Positions 26,410-35,299 of a DNA stretch of 64,000 bases are shown one piece after another. Location of the stretch: positions 2,108,001 through 2,172,000 of the forward strand of contig NZ_CP085193.1 of NCBI RefSeq assembly GCF_024298965.1, read 5' to 3'. This DNA is from Streptomyces rapamycinicus NRRL 5491 (GTDB lineage: Bacteria > Actinomycetota > Actinomycetes > Streptomycetales > Streptomycetaceae). How positions within the stretch are numbered: the stretch's first letter is position 1; each line of letters starts with the position of its first letter. The position numbers were made by a program, and so were the translations under genes. The notes beneath the pieces were generated by a model that saw only the letters and a program-made list of their open reading frames with translations, searched no databases and was not told the DNA's origin.

Positions 26410-26434
26410 TGTCGCGACGCTCCGCATCGCGACA
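26410..26434. repeat. Left-end hairpin of the TnpB element
   Basis: TGTCGCGA (26410-26417), a nine-base loop and TCGCGACA (26427-26434) form a perfect 8-bp stem 140-170 bases upstream of tnpB. The rest of 26306-26409 shows no gene. Confidence 0.7.
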
Positions 26435-26457
26435 ACGAGAGGCGATTCCTCCCTGGC

Positions 26458-26574
26458 GTGAACCGCCGGGGCATCCTCGCCAGCCAGCGCTGGGCGGGCA
26501 CCACCCCCAACCAGGTGGACTGGCGCACCCAGGCCAGTGCCCTGGGCGCGCTGACGGCCGCGGACGGCCTGTGA
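26458..26574 (+). pseudogene. 3' remnant of a disrupted secreted protein gene
   Basis: About 38 codons with protein-like composition (ILASQRWAGTTPNQVDWRTQ, then ASALGALTAADGL) end in TGA just past the left-end hairpin of the TnpB element. It is probably the tail of the gene begun at 24824, with the middle lost. It has no start or ribosome site of its own. Confidence 0.5.
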
Positions 26575-26634
26575 CACCTCCCCGCAGACCAACCCCCACG
26601 AGCGCCGTACCCGCATCGACGCAAGGAAGCGCCC

Positions 26635-28122
26635 ATGAGGCCTCGCACCGCCCGCCGCCACGCGGCACCGCTCACCGCCCTGCTCGCCATCCTGTGGGGC
26701 CTGATCTCCGGCCCGCCCGCCGCCACGGCGGCCCCGCACACCGCAGCCGCGGCCTCACAGACCGCCGCCGCGGCCCCGCACACCGCCGCCGCGGGCACCT
26801 TCCGCAACCCCCTCAACACCGGCCCCGACCCGTATCTGACCACCTGGAACGGCACCTACTACCTCACCACCACGCAGGGCGACAGCATCCGGATGTGGCG
26901 CTCCACCTCCCTGGGCACCCTGCTCGACGCCGACCCCATCACCGTGTGGACGGACACCGACGGCTCCCGCAACCAGCACATCTGGGCGCCGGAGTTCTAC
27001 CGCTTCGGCAACCGCTGGTACCTCTACTACACCGCCGATGACGGGGTCGACGACCACCACAGGCTCTATGTGCTGGAGTCCGACCGCGACGACCCGGCCG
27101 GTCCCTACCACTTCAAGTCCCGTCTGACGCCGCCCAACCACACCGCCGACTTCGCCATCGACCCCGGCATCCTCGAGCACAACGGGCGTCTGTACCTCGC
27201 CTACTCCGGTATCAACCAGTACCAGCACAACGGCCTCAACATCGCCCCGATGTCCAACCCGTACACCGTCTCGGGCAACGCGGTCGCCATCAACGGGGCG
27301 GGCGGCTGCCCGGAGGTGCGCGAGGGCCCCGAGTTCCTCTACCGCAACGGCCGCACCTGGATGACGTACTCCACCTGCGACACCGGCAAGCCGGACTACC
27401 AGGTCTGGATGATGTCCCTGCCGTCCACCGCCGATCCGCTCGTGCCCGGCGACTGGACCCAGCACTCCGGTGCGGTGTTCTCCCGCGCCGACGACCACGG
27501 CGTCTACGGCCCCGGCCACCACGCGTTCTTCCGCTCGCCCGACGGCAAGGAGGACTGGATCGTCTACCACGCCAAGAGCACGTCCGTGAACACCTACAGC
27601 AACCGCACCACCCGCGCCCAGAAGATCACCTGGAACGCCGACGGCAGCCCGAACCTGGGCCGCCCGCTCGCCATGGGCGCCACCCAGGACCTGCCGTCCG
27701 GCGACCCGGGGGCGGGCACGTACTGGATCAATGACGACGGCCGGTCCAGCGGCGACGGAAGCGTGTCGTACACGGGCACCTGGAACTCCGGGACCGGCTG
27801 CGCCACCCAGTGCTTCTGGAGCGACGACCACTGGAGCGACCGGGCGGGCAACACCGCCACCTTCTCCTTCACCGGCACCCGGATCGCCCTGCTGTCGGTC
27901 CGCGACACCGGCAACGGCATCGCCGCCCTCAGCGTCGACGGCGGCCCCGAGCAACGCGTGGACTTCTACGGCGCGATCCGCACCGGCGAAACCTTGCAGT
28001 ACCTCAGCCCCCGGCTCGCCTCCGGCCGGCACACCCTGCGCATCCGGGTGACCGGCGAGCACAACGCCCAGTCGGGCGCCTCGTTCGTGAGCGTGGACCG
28101 CGCCGAGGTGTACACCCGCTGA
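26635..28122 (+). CDS. Secreted glycoside hydrolase family 43 enzyme (arabinanase/arabinofuranosidase-like)
   Basis: Exported five-blade beta-propeller hydrolase of 495 residues. The signal peptide is followed by an Ala-rich linker with repeated AAPHTAA-type units (about 32-53). GH43 residues are visible: the base Asp65 in TGPDPYL, the pKa-modulating Asp in DFAIDPGIL and the acid Glu in REGPEFL. The C-terminal 130 residues look like a beta-sandwich carbohydrate-binding domain (TATFSFTGTRIALLSVRD). AAGGAAG precedes the ATG. With the GH2-AbfB enzyme upstream it suggests arabinan or arabinoxylan breakdown. Confidence 0.9.
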   Translation: MRPRTARRHAAPLTALLAILWGLISGPPAATAAPHTAAAASQTAAAAPHTAAAGTFRNPLNTGPDPYLTTWNGTYYLTTTQGDSIRMWRSTSLGTLLDADPITVWTDTDGSRNQHIWAPEFYRFGNRWYLYYTADDGVDDHHRLYVLESDRDDPAGPYHFKSRLTPPNHTADFAIDPGILEHNGRLYLAYSGINQYQHNGLNIAPMSNPYTVSGNAVAINGAGGCPEVREGPEFLYRNGRTWMTYSTCDTGKPDYQVWMMSLPSTADPLVPGDWTQHSGAVFSRADDHGVYGPGHHAFFRSPDGKEDWIVYHAKSTSVNTYSNRTTRAQKITWNADGSPNLGRPLAMGATQDLPSGDPGAGTYWINDDGRSSGDGSVSYTGTWNSGTGCATQCFWSDDHWSDRAGNTATFSFTGTRIALLSVRDTGNGIAALSVDGGPEQRVDFYGAIRTGETLQYLSPRLASGRHTLRIRVTGEHNAQSGASFVSVDRAEVYTR

Positions 28123-28226
28123 CACCGGGCACATCCGCGGCCCCCGCCCGCCGGACGGGGGCCGCACACGCCGCGGGTCACCCGAGACATGACGCCGCGC
28201 GCAACCCCGCCCGGGCCTGCCTTACC

Positions 28227-29135
28227 GTGTCGCGGGTGGATCTCAACTTGCTCGTGGCGCTCGACGCGCTGCTGGAGGAGAACAGCGTGACCGCCGCGGC
28301 GGACCGGCTGAACCTCTCGCCACCGGCGATGAGCCGGACGCTGGCCCGGATCCGTCGCGCGACCGGCGACGACATCCTGGTACGGGCCGGCCGCACCATG
28401 GTCCCGACCCCGCACGCCCTGGAACTGCGCGAGGAGACCCGCGACCTGGTCCGGCGGGCCACCGCCGTGCTCACTCCCGTACGCCGACTCGACCTGGCCG
28501 CCCTCAACCGGCACTTCACCGTGCGGGGCCATGACGCGCTGCTGGCGGCCCTCGCCGCCCCGCTGATCGCCAGGGTCGGCGCCACCGCCCCGAACATCCG
28601 TCTGAGCCTGCTGGCCGAGTCCTCCGCCGACCGGCCCGACCTCGCCCGGGGCCAGGTCGACCTGGAGCTCGGCGCGAACGAGCCGCGCCGCCCGGAGCTC
28701 TCCTCCGAGGTGGTCGGCACCGACCGGGTGGTCCTGACGCTGCGGCGGGCGCATCCGCTCGCCAAGGGCCGGGTCGACCTCGACAAGCTCGTCCGCATGA
28801 CGTTCGTGACCGTCTCACGCCGGGGCCGGCTGCACGACGCCATCGACGAAGCCCTCGCCGAACGCGGGCTGCGGCGGCGGGTGGTCGCGTCCCTGCCGAC
28901 GAGCGCCGCGGCGCTGGACGTGGTGTCCCGTTCGGACACCGTGGCCGTGGTCGCCGAGCGGGTCTGCCGACCCGCCTCGGCGAGGCTCGGCCTCGTCACC
29001 CGGCGGCTGCCGCTGGAGCTGCCGCCGACCCAGATGGTCCTCACCTGGCATCACCGGCACGACAGCGACCCCGCCCACGCGTGGCTGCGCGGCCAGGTGC
29101 GGGCCGTGCTCCGCGAGGCGACCGACGGCACTTGA
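28227..29135 (+). CDS. LysR-family transcriptional regulator
   Basis: Regulator of about 302 residues. The N-terminal HTH reads VDLNLLVALDALLEENSVTA then ADRLNLSPPAMSRTLARIR. The effector domain contains LDLAALNRHFTVRGHDALLA and VVLTLRRAHPLAKG, typical of the NodD/PcpR subgroup. Two in-frame GTG codons (28227 and 28236) could start it; neither has a clear Shine-Dalgarno, so leaderless translation is possible. It follows the GH43 gene on the same strand and faces the GH4 operon, so its target could be either. Confidence 0.88.
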   Translation: MSRVDLNLLVALDALLEENSVTAAADRLNLSPPAMSRTLARIRRATGDDILVRAGRTMVPTPHALELREETRDLVRRATAVLTPVRRLDLAALNRHFTVRGHDALLAALAAPLIARVGATAPNIRLSLLAESSADRPDLARGQVDLELGANEPRRPELSSEVVGTDRVVLTLRRAHPLAKGRVDLDKLVRMTFVTVSRRGRLHDAIDEALAERGLRRRVVASLPTSAAALDVVSRSDTVAVVAERVCRPASARLGLVTRRLPLELPPTQMVLTWHHRHDSDPAHAWLRGQVRAVLREATDGT

Positions 29136-29311
29136 CGCCTGCGGCGGGCTGTTCCCCTCCCCGCCCCTTCCCTCAACTGGGGCTCCGCCCCAGACCCCGC
29201 TCCTCAATCTCCCCCAGCTACCGCTGGGAGGTGCCCCCTGAGGGGTTGGAAGGCGGGAAGGGGCGGGGTGCGGCTCCGCCGCGTGGTCCGTCGGACACCC
29301 CCAGGTGAGTC
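29134..29311. repeat. Dispersed palindromic repeat, copy 1, between convergent genes
   Basis: The left arm (29134-29172) matches the reverse complement of 55249-55287 at 37 of 39 positions. Inside are smaller hairpins: CTGGGGCTCCGCCCCAG (29177-29193) and CCCAGC...GCTGGG (29213-29228). It begins inside the lysR stop codon and ends just short of the GH4 stop, as expected for a bidirectional terminator. Confidence 0.7.
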
Positions 29312-29336
29312 GCTTGGCACACTATTCTTCGTATTG

Positions 29337-30647
29337 TCAGATGGCGAGGGTCGCGCGCAGCGTCGGTTGCAGCCACTCGCCGTGTGCGCGCACCATCTCG
29401 TCGCACAGCTCCCAGATCTGCTCGACGCGCAGGGCGGCGGCGGTCGCCGGGTCGGTCATGGCCGCGTGCCGGATATGGCGCGGTTCGTCCTCCAGGGCGG
29501 CGCGCACCACCAGGTCGTTCATGCTGAGGTAGGTGCGGTTGAGCGCGGCGAGCTGCGGGGGCAGCGCACCGGCACGGGTCGGCCGCACCCCGGACCGGTC
29601 GACCAGACACGGCACTTCGACCACGCCGTGGGCCGGAAGGTTCTCGATGAGCCCGTGGTTGGGCACATTGCCGTAGACGGTCCTGGGGGTGCCGGTCACC
29701 ACGGAGTGGATGATCTGCGGGGCGTACTCCATGGTCCCCTCGACGTCGATATCGGCGCCGGTCGTGAGGGCGTCGCGGGTCCGTTCGTATTCGGCCACGT
29801 TCTCGTCCACGATGCCGAGGTACGCGCCGACGGGCAGCCGCAGCCGCTCGATCTCGCTCGCGTGGTGCAGATACCAGGGCACGTACTCGGAGGAGTGCTC
29901 GCTGGTCTCGGTCGGGTAGTAGCCGAGCCGCCGGTACATGTCGACGCGGACCCGCCGCCGCAGCTGCTCGTTCTCGGCGATCAGCGCGTCCAGCCGGGGG
30001 TACAGATCGGTGCCGTCGTGCTCCAGACGGAGCACCCACGCCTGGTGGTTGACCCCGGCGGCGCGGTAGGTGACCTCGTTGAAGGGGACCTTCAGCAGCT
30101 CGCACAGGTCATGGATGGTCCAGTGCACCGAGTGGCACAGGCCGACCACCCGGGTCAGCCCGGTGGCCGCCACGAGGTACTGCACGTTCATGGCCATCGG
30201 GTTGGTGTAGTTGAGCAGCCATGCCCCGGGGCATACGGCGGCGATGTCCTCGCCCAGCGCCTTGAGGAACGGGAAGGTGCGCAGGGCGCGGAAGATGCCG
30301 CCGACGCCGAGGGTGTCGCCGATGGTCTGCCGCACACCGTGGCGCGCGGGGATCTCGAAGTCGACGCGGGTGGCCTCCCCCATGCCGATCTGGACGAGGT
30401 TGATGACGAAGTCGGCGCCGTCGAGTGCCTCGCGCCGGTCGGCGTGTGCGGTGATGTGCGCGGCGGCGCCCCGCCGCCCGGCGATGTAGCGCGCGGCGGC
30501 CTCGGCGGTGGCCAGGCGTTCCGGGTCGATGTCGTGCAGGGCGATCCGCGCGGACTTCAGCTCCGGGAAGGCGAAGAGATCCGCCAGCAGGCCCTGGGTG
30601 AAGACGACGCTTCCCGCGCCGATCAGCACGATCTTGGGGTTGATCAT
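29337..30647 (-). CDS. Glycoside hydrolase family 4 (alpha-galactosidase/alpha-glucosidase type)
   Basis: Cytosolic NAD+- and Mn2+-dependent glycosidase of 436 residues. The N-terminal Rossmann motif is IVLIGAGSVVFT; metal and catalytic segments are NYTNPMAMN, GLCHSVHW and GVNHQAWVLRL. The ATG overlaps the kinase stop (ATGA at 30644-30647), so it is translated with the kinase. As the last gene of a binding protein-permease-permease-kinase operon it should cleave an imported di- or oligosaccharide, phosphorylated or not. The exact sugar is unknown. Confidence 0.92.
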   Translation of the reverse strand: MINPKIVLIGAGSVVFTQGLLADLFAFPELKSARIALHDIDPERLATAEAAARYIAGRRGAAAHITAHADRREALDGADFVINLVQIGMGEATRVDFEIPARHGVRQTIGDTLGVGGIFRALRTFPFLKALGEDIAAVCPGAWLLNYTNPMAMNVQYLVAATGLTRVVGLCHSVHWTIHDLCELLKVPFNEVTYRAAGVNHQAWVLRLEHDGTDLYPRLDALIAENEQLRRRVRVDMYRRLGYYPTETSEHSSEYVPWYLHHASEIERLRLPVGAYLGIVDENVAEYERTRDALTTGADIDVEGTMEYAPQIIHSVVTGTPRTVYGNVPNHGLIENLPAHGVVEVPCLVDRSGVRPTRAGALPPQLAALNRTYLSMNDLVVRAALEDEPRHIRHAAMTDPATAAALRVEQIWELCDEMVRAHGEWLQPTLRATLAI

Positions 30648-31600
30648 GACGGGATGTCTCCGTTGGCGGTGAGGTGGGTAAGGGCTTCGTCCCAGGTGGG
30701 CTGGGCGGTGGTGCCGCCCGGGGCGCGGGTGGACAGCGCACCGCAGGCGGCGGCGAGGTCGAGTGCCTCGGCGATGGGCCGGCCCGTCAGCCGTCCGGCG
30801 AGGAAGCCGGCGTTGAAGCTGTCGCCCGCGCCGACGGCGTCCTGGGGTGTGACATGGATCCCCGCGGTGGTGAGCAGGGTCCGGCCGTCGTGGCAGAGGG
30901 CGCCGTCCGCCCCGTTCTTGACGGCCACCAGGGGGACCTGCCGTGCGAGGAGTTCGGCGGCGGCCGCGACGGACGTGCCGTCGGTGCCCGCCAGCCGGTG
31001 GGCCTCAGCGGCGTTGGGCAGCAGGAGGTCGGTCCGGGCGAGGACGGGCGCCAGCGCGGCGCGGTCCCATCGGCCCGAGGGGTCGTCGTTGGTGTCCAGC
31101 GAGGTGGTTGTGCCCGCAGCGCGGGCGGCGTCGAAGAGGTCCGGCAGATCGGCGGCGAGCCCCGGCATGAGGAAGTAGGACGCGGCGTGGAGGTGGCGGG
31201 CCGAGGTCAGCAGGTGTGGGGGTATGTCGCGGCCCGTGGTGGCGGCGAGCGTGCCAGGCGAGGTGAGGATGGCCCGGTCGTCGCCGCGGGTCACGATGAC
31301 CGTGAGCGGTGTCGGCAGGGCGCTGTCCAGGTGCAGTCCTTGGACGTCGACGCCGTGCGCCGCGAGCCGGTCGCGCATGTAGTGTCCGGCGCCGTCGTCC
31401 CCGACACGTCCGGCGAAGGCCACGCGCAGCCCCAGCCGGGCGGCGCCGCACGCGGTGATCGCGGCGGATCCGCCGAGGGTGAGCGCGCCGCTGTCGACGA
31501 GCTGTTCGCGCTGGCCGAAGGCGAGCGGGGTGTCGAGCGGTCCGACGATGACGTCCGGGTTGGCGTCCCCGATGACGAGCAGGTCGAAGGTGGGTGGCAT
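30644..31600 (-). CDS. PfkB-family carbohydrate kinase
   Basis: Cytosolic sugar kinase of 318 residues (ribokinase superfamily). The N-terminal GDANPDVIVGPL, the ligand loop GGSAAITACGAARLG and the C-terminal anion-hole/catalytic motif DAVGAGDSFNAGFLAG with its Asp are present. CAGGAA precedes the ATG. It lies 40 bases after the permease gene and overlaps GH4, so it most likely phosphorylates the sugar imported or released by this operon. Confidence 0.92.
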   Translation of the reverse strand: MPPTFDLLVIGDANPDVIVGPLDTPLAFGQREQLVDSGALTLGGSAAITACGAARLGLRVAFAGRVGDDGAGHYMRDRLAAHGVDVQGLHLDSALPTPLTVIVTRGDDRAILTSPGTLAATTGRDIPPHLLTSARHLHAASYFLMPGLAADLPDLFDAARAAGTTTSLDTNDDPSGRWDRAALAPVLARTDLLLPNAAEAHRLAGTDGTSVAAAAELLARQVPLVAVKNGADGALCHDGRTLLTTAGIHVTPQDAVGAGDSFNAGFLAGRLTGRPIAEALDLAAACGALSTRAPGGTTAQPTWDEALTHLTANGDIPS

Positions 31601-31640
31601 ACGGGTTCCTGAAGGTGAGGGAGAGGCTGGGCGGTGCCGG

Positions 31641-32483
31641 TCAGCCCTTGAGACCGGTGGAGGTGATCGACCGGACGAAGGTCTTCTGGGCGGCGAGGAA
31701 GGCGAGCAGCACCGGCAGGACGGTGATGACGTTCCCCGCCATCACGGCCGACCACTGGGTGTGGTGCTGCCCCCGGAAGGTGGTCAGGCCCAGCTGGAGG
31801 GTGTAGTTGGCGTCGTGGTTCAGCGCGATGAGCGGCCACGACAGGTCGTTCCAGGTGGTGAGGAAGGTCAGGACGGCGACCGTGCTCAGCGCCGGGCGGG
31901 ACAGCGGGACGACGATCTGGAACAGCACCCGCAGCCGCGAACACCCGTCGATCCAGGCGGCCTCCTCCAGCTCCCGGGGCAGCGAGAGGAAGAACTGCCG
32001 CAGCAGGAACACCGCGAACGGCGTCACCAGCGAGGGCACGATCAGCGCCCCGAGGGTGTCGACGAGCCCCAGCTTCCGCATCACCAGGAACGTCGGGATC
32101 ATCGTCAGCTGGAACGGGATGGCCATGGTGGCCAGCATCAGCACCAGCAGCACCCGGGACCCGCCGAACCGCATCCGGGCGAAGGCGTATCCGCCCAGCG
32201 TCCCCAGCAGCAGATTGGACACGACCGCGACCGCCGAGACGATCAGGGAGTTGGCGAACCAGCGCGGGAACATCGCGTTGCCGAGCACGAGGCGGTAGCC
32301 GTCCAGGTGGATCCCGGAGGGCCAGAGCGCGGGCGGGAAGCGGTTGATCTCCGCGTCGCTCATCACCGAGCTGAGCCCCAGCCAGATCAGCGGTACGGCG
32401 AAGAGCAGCGCCAGTGGCGCGAGCAGCAGATGCCACGGGCTGAACGGCAGCCTCGGCCGCCGCCGTGGGGACAGGTCCGTCAT
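31641..32483 (-). CDS. ABC sugar transporter permease, MalG type
   Basis: Inner-membrane permease of 280 residues with six predicted helices. The EAA loop is ELEEAAWIDGCSRLRVLFQIVVPL, preceded by FLLRQFFLSLP, both diagnostic for CUT1 permeases. The ATG at 32483 overlaps the upstream permease stop (ATGA). No ATPase gene is in the operon, so it probably uses a shared MsiK-type ATPase, as is known for Streptomyces sugar importers. Confidence 0.93.
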   Translation of the reverse strand: MTDLSPRRRPRLPFSPWHLLLAPLALLFAVPLIWLGLSSVMSDAEINRFPPALWPSGIHLDGYRLVLGNAMFPRWFANSLIVSAVAVVSNLLLGTLGGYAFARMRFGGSRVLLVLMLATMAIPFQLTMIPTFLVMRKLGLVDTLGALIVPSLVTPFAVFLLRQFFLSLPRELEEAAWIDGCSRLRVLFQIVVPLSRPALSTVAVLTFLTTWNDLSWPLIALNHDANYTLQLGLTTFRGQHHTQWSAVMAGNVITVLPVLLAFLAAQKTFVRSITSTGLKG

Positions 32484-33430
32484 GACGTGGCTCCCTCGAT
32501 ACGGCGGTCGCCACGGCGCCGGACCAGCCGCAGCGCGGCGGCGGCCACCAGCAGGGCGACGCCGAGGACATAGGCCGCCGCGGCCCCGTAACCGGCGGTG
32601 AAATTGCGGAACGCCTGCTCCCAGACGAAGTAGACGATCACGGTGGTGGATCCGAGCGGACCGCCCTTCGTCGTCACATACACCAGGTCGAAGACCTGTA
32701 GGGCGCTGATCGTCTGCCACAGCAGCAGGAACACGCTGACCGGCGCGATGGTGGGGAGGGTGACATGGCGCAGCACATGACGGCGTTCCGCGCCGTCCAG
32801 GGTGGCGGCCTCGATCAGTTCGCGGGGCACGTCCTGGAGGGCCGCCAGATAGATCACGACGCAGAAGCCGGTGCCGCTCCACAGCGAGATGCCCACCAGG
32901 ACCAGCAGCGCCTGGCCCGGGTCGGACAGGAAGCCCTGCGGGGAGACCCCGAGACGGTGCAGCAGCGAGTTGGCCGCGCCGAACTCCGGGTCGAGGATGA
33001 AGGAGAACAGCACGCCCTGGGCGGCGGCCGAGACCACGAACGGCACGAAGAGCAGCGTGCGGTACAGACCGGCGAACCGGATCCGGCGGTTGAGGACCAG
33101 CGCGAGCACCAGCCCCAGACCGATGCTCAGCGGTACGTACAGCGCCGTGTACTCCAGGGTGTTGCGCACGGCCTGGGCGAACTGCGGATCGTCGGCCAGC
33201 TGGCGGTAGTTGTCCCAGCCCACCCAGACGCTCGGCGTGAGGAGGTCGCTGTACTGGAACGACAGCAGCAGGGACCACAGGACGGGGATGACGCTCAGGC
33301 CCAGGATGACCAGGACGGAGGGGAGGACGAACGCCCAGGCGGTCGCGGCCTCCCGGCGGCCCCTGCGGCGTGCGGGACGGGCCGGTGTGCGGGGCGCCGG
33401 ACGGGTGATGGGGGTGGGCAGACGGGACAT
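32480..33430 (-). CDS. ABC sugar transporter permease, MalF type
   Basis: Inner-membrane permease of 316 residues. An Arg/Pro-rich cytoplasmic tail of about 30 residues precedes TM1 (AWAFVLPSVLVILGLSVIPV). The EAA loop is ELIEAATLDGAERRHVLRHVTLP. The ATG at 33430 is preferred to an upstream frame extension of low complexity. It forms a heterodimer with the adjacent MalG-type protein. Confidence 0.93.
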   Translation of the reverse strand: MSRLPTPITRPAPRTPARPARRRGRREAATAWAFVLPSVLVILGLSVIPVLWSLLLSFQYSDLLTPSVWVGWDNYRQLADDPQFAQAVRNTLEYTALYVPLSIGLGLVLALVLNRRIRFAGLYRTLLFVPFVVSAAAQGVLFSFILDPEFGAANSLLHRLGVSPQGFLSDPGQALLVLVGISLWSGTGFCVVIYLAALQDVPRELIEAATLDGAERRHVLRHVTLPTIAPVSVFLLLWQTISALQVFDLVYVTTKGGPLGSTTVIVYFVWEQAFRNFTAGYGAAAAYVLGVALLVAAAALRLVRRRGDRRIEGATS

Positions 33431-33440
33431 GGGGAACTCC

Positions 33441-34784
33441 TCAACGCACCTTGGCGATGGCCGCGTCGGCCTCGTCGGCGCACCGCCGCAGCGCCTTCGC
33501 CGGTGTGCTCCTGCCGAGCAGGACGGCGGTGATGGCCTCGCCGAACGGCATGGAGATCTTGGGGTAGGCACGGTCGACGGGCCGTACCCGGGCGGTCTCC
33601 AGCACCTCGGTGAAGACCGGCAGACCGGGCACCTCGGCCGCGTACGCCCGCCACTGCGGACGGCGTTCGGCCGGGCGGCTCTGCGGCAGGCTGCCCGCCT
33701 GGGTGTCCCACCGATACGCCTGCGCGGGCTCCATGAGCCAGCCGACGAACGTACGGGCGGCCTTCAGCCGCGCGGAGCCGTTGTCGAACACGCTCCAGGT
33801 GTCCGGGCCGGAGATGGTCACCGACCGGCCGCTGAAGCTCGGCAGCGGTACGACCTGATAGTCGATCTTCGCCTGGCGGATGTCGGGCAGTTGCCAGGGA
33901 CCGGTGGCGACCATGCCCAGCCGGCCGGAGGCGAATGCCTGGTACATCTGCTCGCCGCCGGGTTTGGGATCGACGTAGACGCTTCTGTCCTTGGCGAGTG
34001 CCGCGAGCACCTCGAGGGATCGGACCCCGGGTTCACCCGCGAACCCGATCTCGCGCTTGCCCTCGGCGATGACCTCGCCGCCCAGATCCCAGATCATGGG
34101 CCACATCCGCCACACCGTGTCCTCGTCGCCCGCGGCGGGCCAGCCGGTGCCGAACGTGCCCCTGCCTCGGTCGGTCAGCTTCCTGGCCGTCTCGATGAAG
34201 TCCCGCCAGGTCCAGCCGGGGCCGGGCAGCTCGAGACCCGCCCGGCGGAAGAGGGCCTTGTTGCACACCACGGCGAGCGAGTCCAGCACCGCGGGCACCG
34301 CACGGACCACACCGTCGACCGTGACGCCCTCCCGGGCGGCGGGCCAGTACTGCTTCCAGGGCACCTGCCCGGATTCCACGACCGTCGTCAGATCCGCCAG
34401 TTGGGGGCTTCTGGCGACGCTGGCCAGGTCCGAGCCGAAGATGTAGGCGACATCGGGCGGGGATCCGGCGACGAGACCGGCCATCACCTTCTGCAGCATG
34501 TCGTCCGCCAGCACGCCGCCGCTCAGGTCGATCCGTATCTTCGGGTGGCCGCGGTGGAAGTCGGCCACGAGCCGTTTGACCGCTCGCAGGGCGGTACTGG
34601 TCTGCCCGTGCCACACCTCGATGTGCACGGTTCCGTGGGAATCCACCCCCAGGCCCGTCCCGCATCCCGCCACGGCGGCACCCATGGCGCCGGTGAGCGC
34701 CATCGCCCCGCCGCCACGCAACACCCCACGCCGGGACGGACCGCCGCGCACAGGTGGAGGGATACGCGAACGGTTCAGGCTCAT
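33441..34784 (-). CDS. Extracellular sugar-binding lipoprotein of an ABC importer
   Basis: Solute-binding protein of 447 residues, CUT1 family. The N-terminus has a twin-Arg-like SRRGVLRGG motif, a hydrophobic stretch and a VAGC lipobox, suggesting a Tat-exported lipoprotein. The mature part has the usual VHIEVWHGQTSTALRAVKRLV and PDVAYIFGSDL segments. GGAG precedes the ATG at 34784. It is the first gene of the operon. The upstream 515 bp (34785-35299) hold no gene, only the palindromic repeat at 35104-35280 and presumably the promoter. Confidence 0.92.
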   Translation of the reverse strand: MSLNRSRIPPPVRGGPSRRGVLRGGGAMALTGAMGAAVAGCGTGLGVDSHGTVHIEVWHGQTSTALRAVKRLVADFHRGHPKIRIDLSGGVLADDMLQKVMAGLVAGSPPDVAYIFGSDLASVARSPQLADLTTVVESGQVPWKQYWPAAREGVTVDGVVRAVPAVLDSLAVVCNKALFRRAGLELPGPGWTWRDFIETARKLTDRGRGTFGTGWPAAGDEDTVWRMWPMIWDLGGEVIAEGKREIGFAGEPGVRSLEVLAALAKDRSVYVDPKPGGEQMYQAFASGRLGMVATGPWQLPDIRQAKIDYQVVPLPSFSGRSVTISGPDTWSVFDNGSARLKAARTFVGWLMEPAQAYRWDTQAGSLPQSRPAERRPQWRAYAAEVPGLPVFTEVLETARVRPVDRAYPKISMPFGEAITAVLLGRSTPAKALRRCADEADAAIAKVR

Positions 34785-35103
34785 CGCTGAGAGCTCCATG
34801 ATCCGAGGGCACGGCCCCGCCTCGGTCACGGACCGCGACCTGGCGACTCGGGCCGGACTCACGGCGGAGCCGCATACCGGCTGGGCGTACCTCTGCCGCC
34901 GAGGATTCGACATCGGCGTGCCAGGGAGTAAACCGATCAGAACGAATCACGTCAAGAGCGTGAAACTGCTCAGTGTTGGCTTTGAACGCGCACAAGCAAT
35001 CAGCGGGCGGGCGCCCTCCGGTGCACATCGCACACAGAAGTGGGCATACCGCCGCGCGGGGATCTGTCGATTCCCGCGCGGCGAAGCCGCTACGGGGTGT
35101 ATC

Positions 35104-35280
35104 CGGCGGGCCTTTCCCCTCCCCGCCCCTTCCCGCAGCATCGATATGCGGCTCCGCCGCGTGGCAGGGGCTTCGCCCCTGGACCCCGGGGTCTGGGGCG
35201 GAGCCCCCCCCACGCGGCGGAGCCGCATATCGGCAGGTGTCGGGAAGGGGCGGGGAGGGGAGCAGCCCGCCGCGGGCGCC
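35104..35280. repeat. Dispersed palindromic repeat, copy 2 (long imperfect inverted repeat)
   Basis: The left arm (35104-35165) is roughly the reverse complement of the right arm (35211-35280), and smaller GC hairpins such as GGGGCTTCGCCCC lie between. The right arm matches 55218-55287 at 64 of 70 positions. It sits directly downstream of the cvnC stop, where a cvnD gene would be expected. Confidence 0.75.
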
Positions 35281-35299
35281 AAGCTCCGCCGGACACCCC

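Larger units (their letters stand above)
25010..26434 (-). mobile_element. TnpB-only element, IS200/IS605 (IS1341-like) type
   Basis: The element spans tnpB and two terminal hairpins: the left end at 26410-26434 and the right end at 25010-25043, relative to tnpB on the minus strand. No TnpA (Y1 transposase) is present, so it would depend on one in trans. It interrupts a secreted-protein gene inside a carbohydrate-use locus. Exact ends are estimated from the hairpins. Confidence 0.75.

Noticed and set aside
35104..35280. Remnant cvnD GTPase in the gap after cvnC
   Set aside because: No GxxxxGK[ST], DxxG or NKxD motifs appear in any frame; the sequence is a palindromic repeat.
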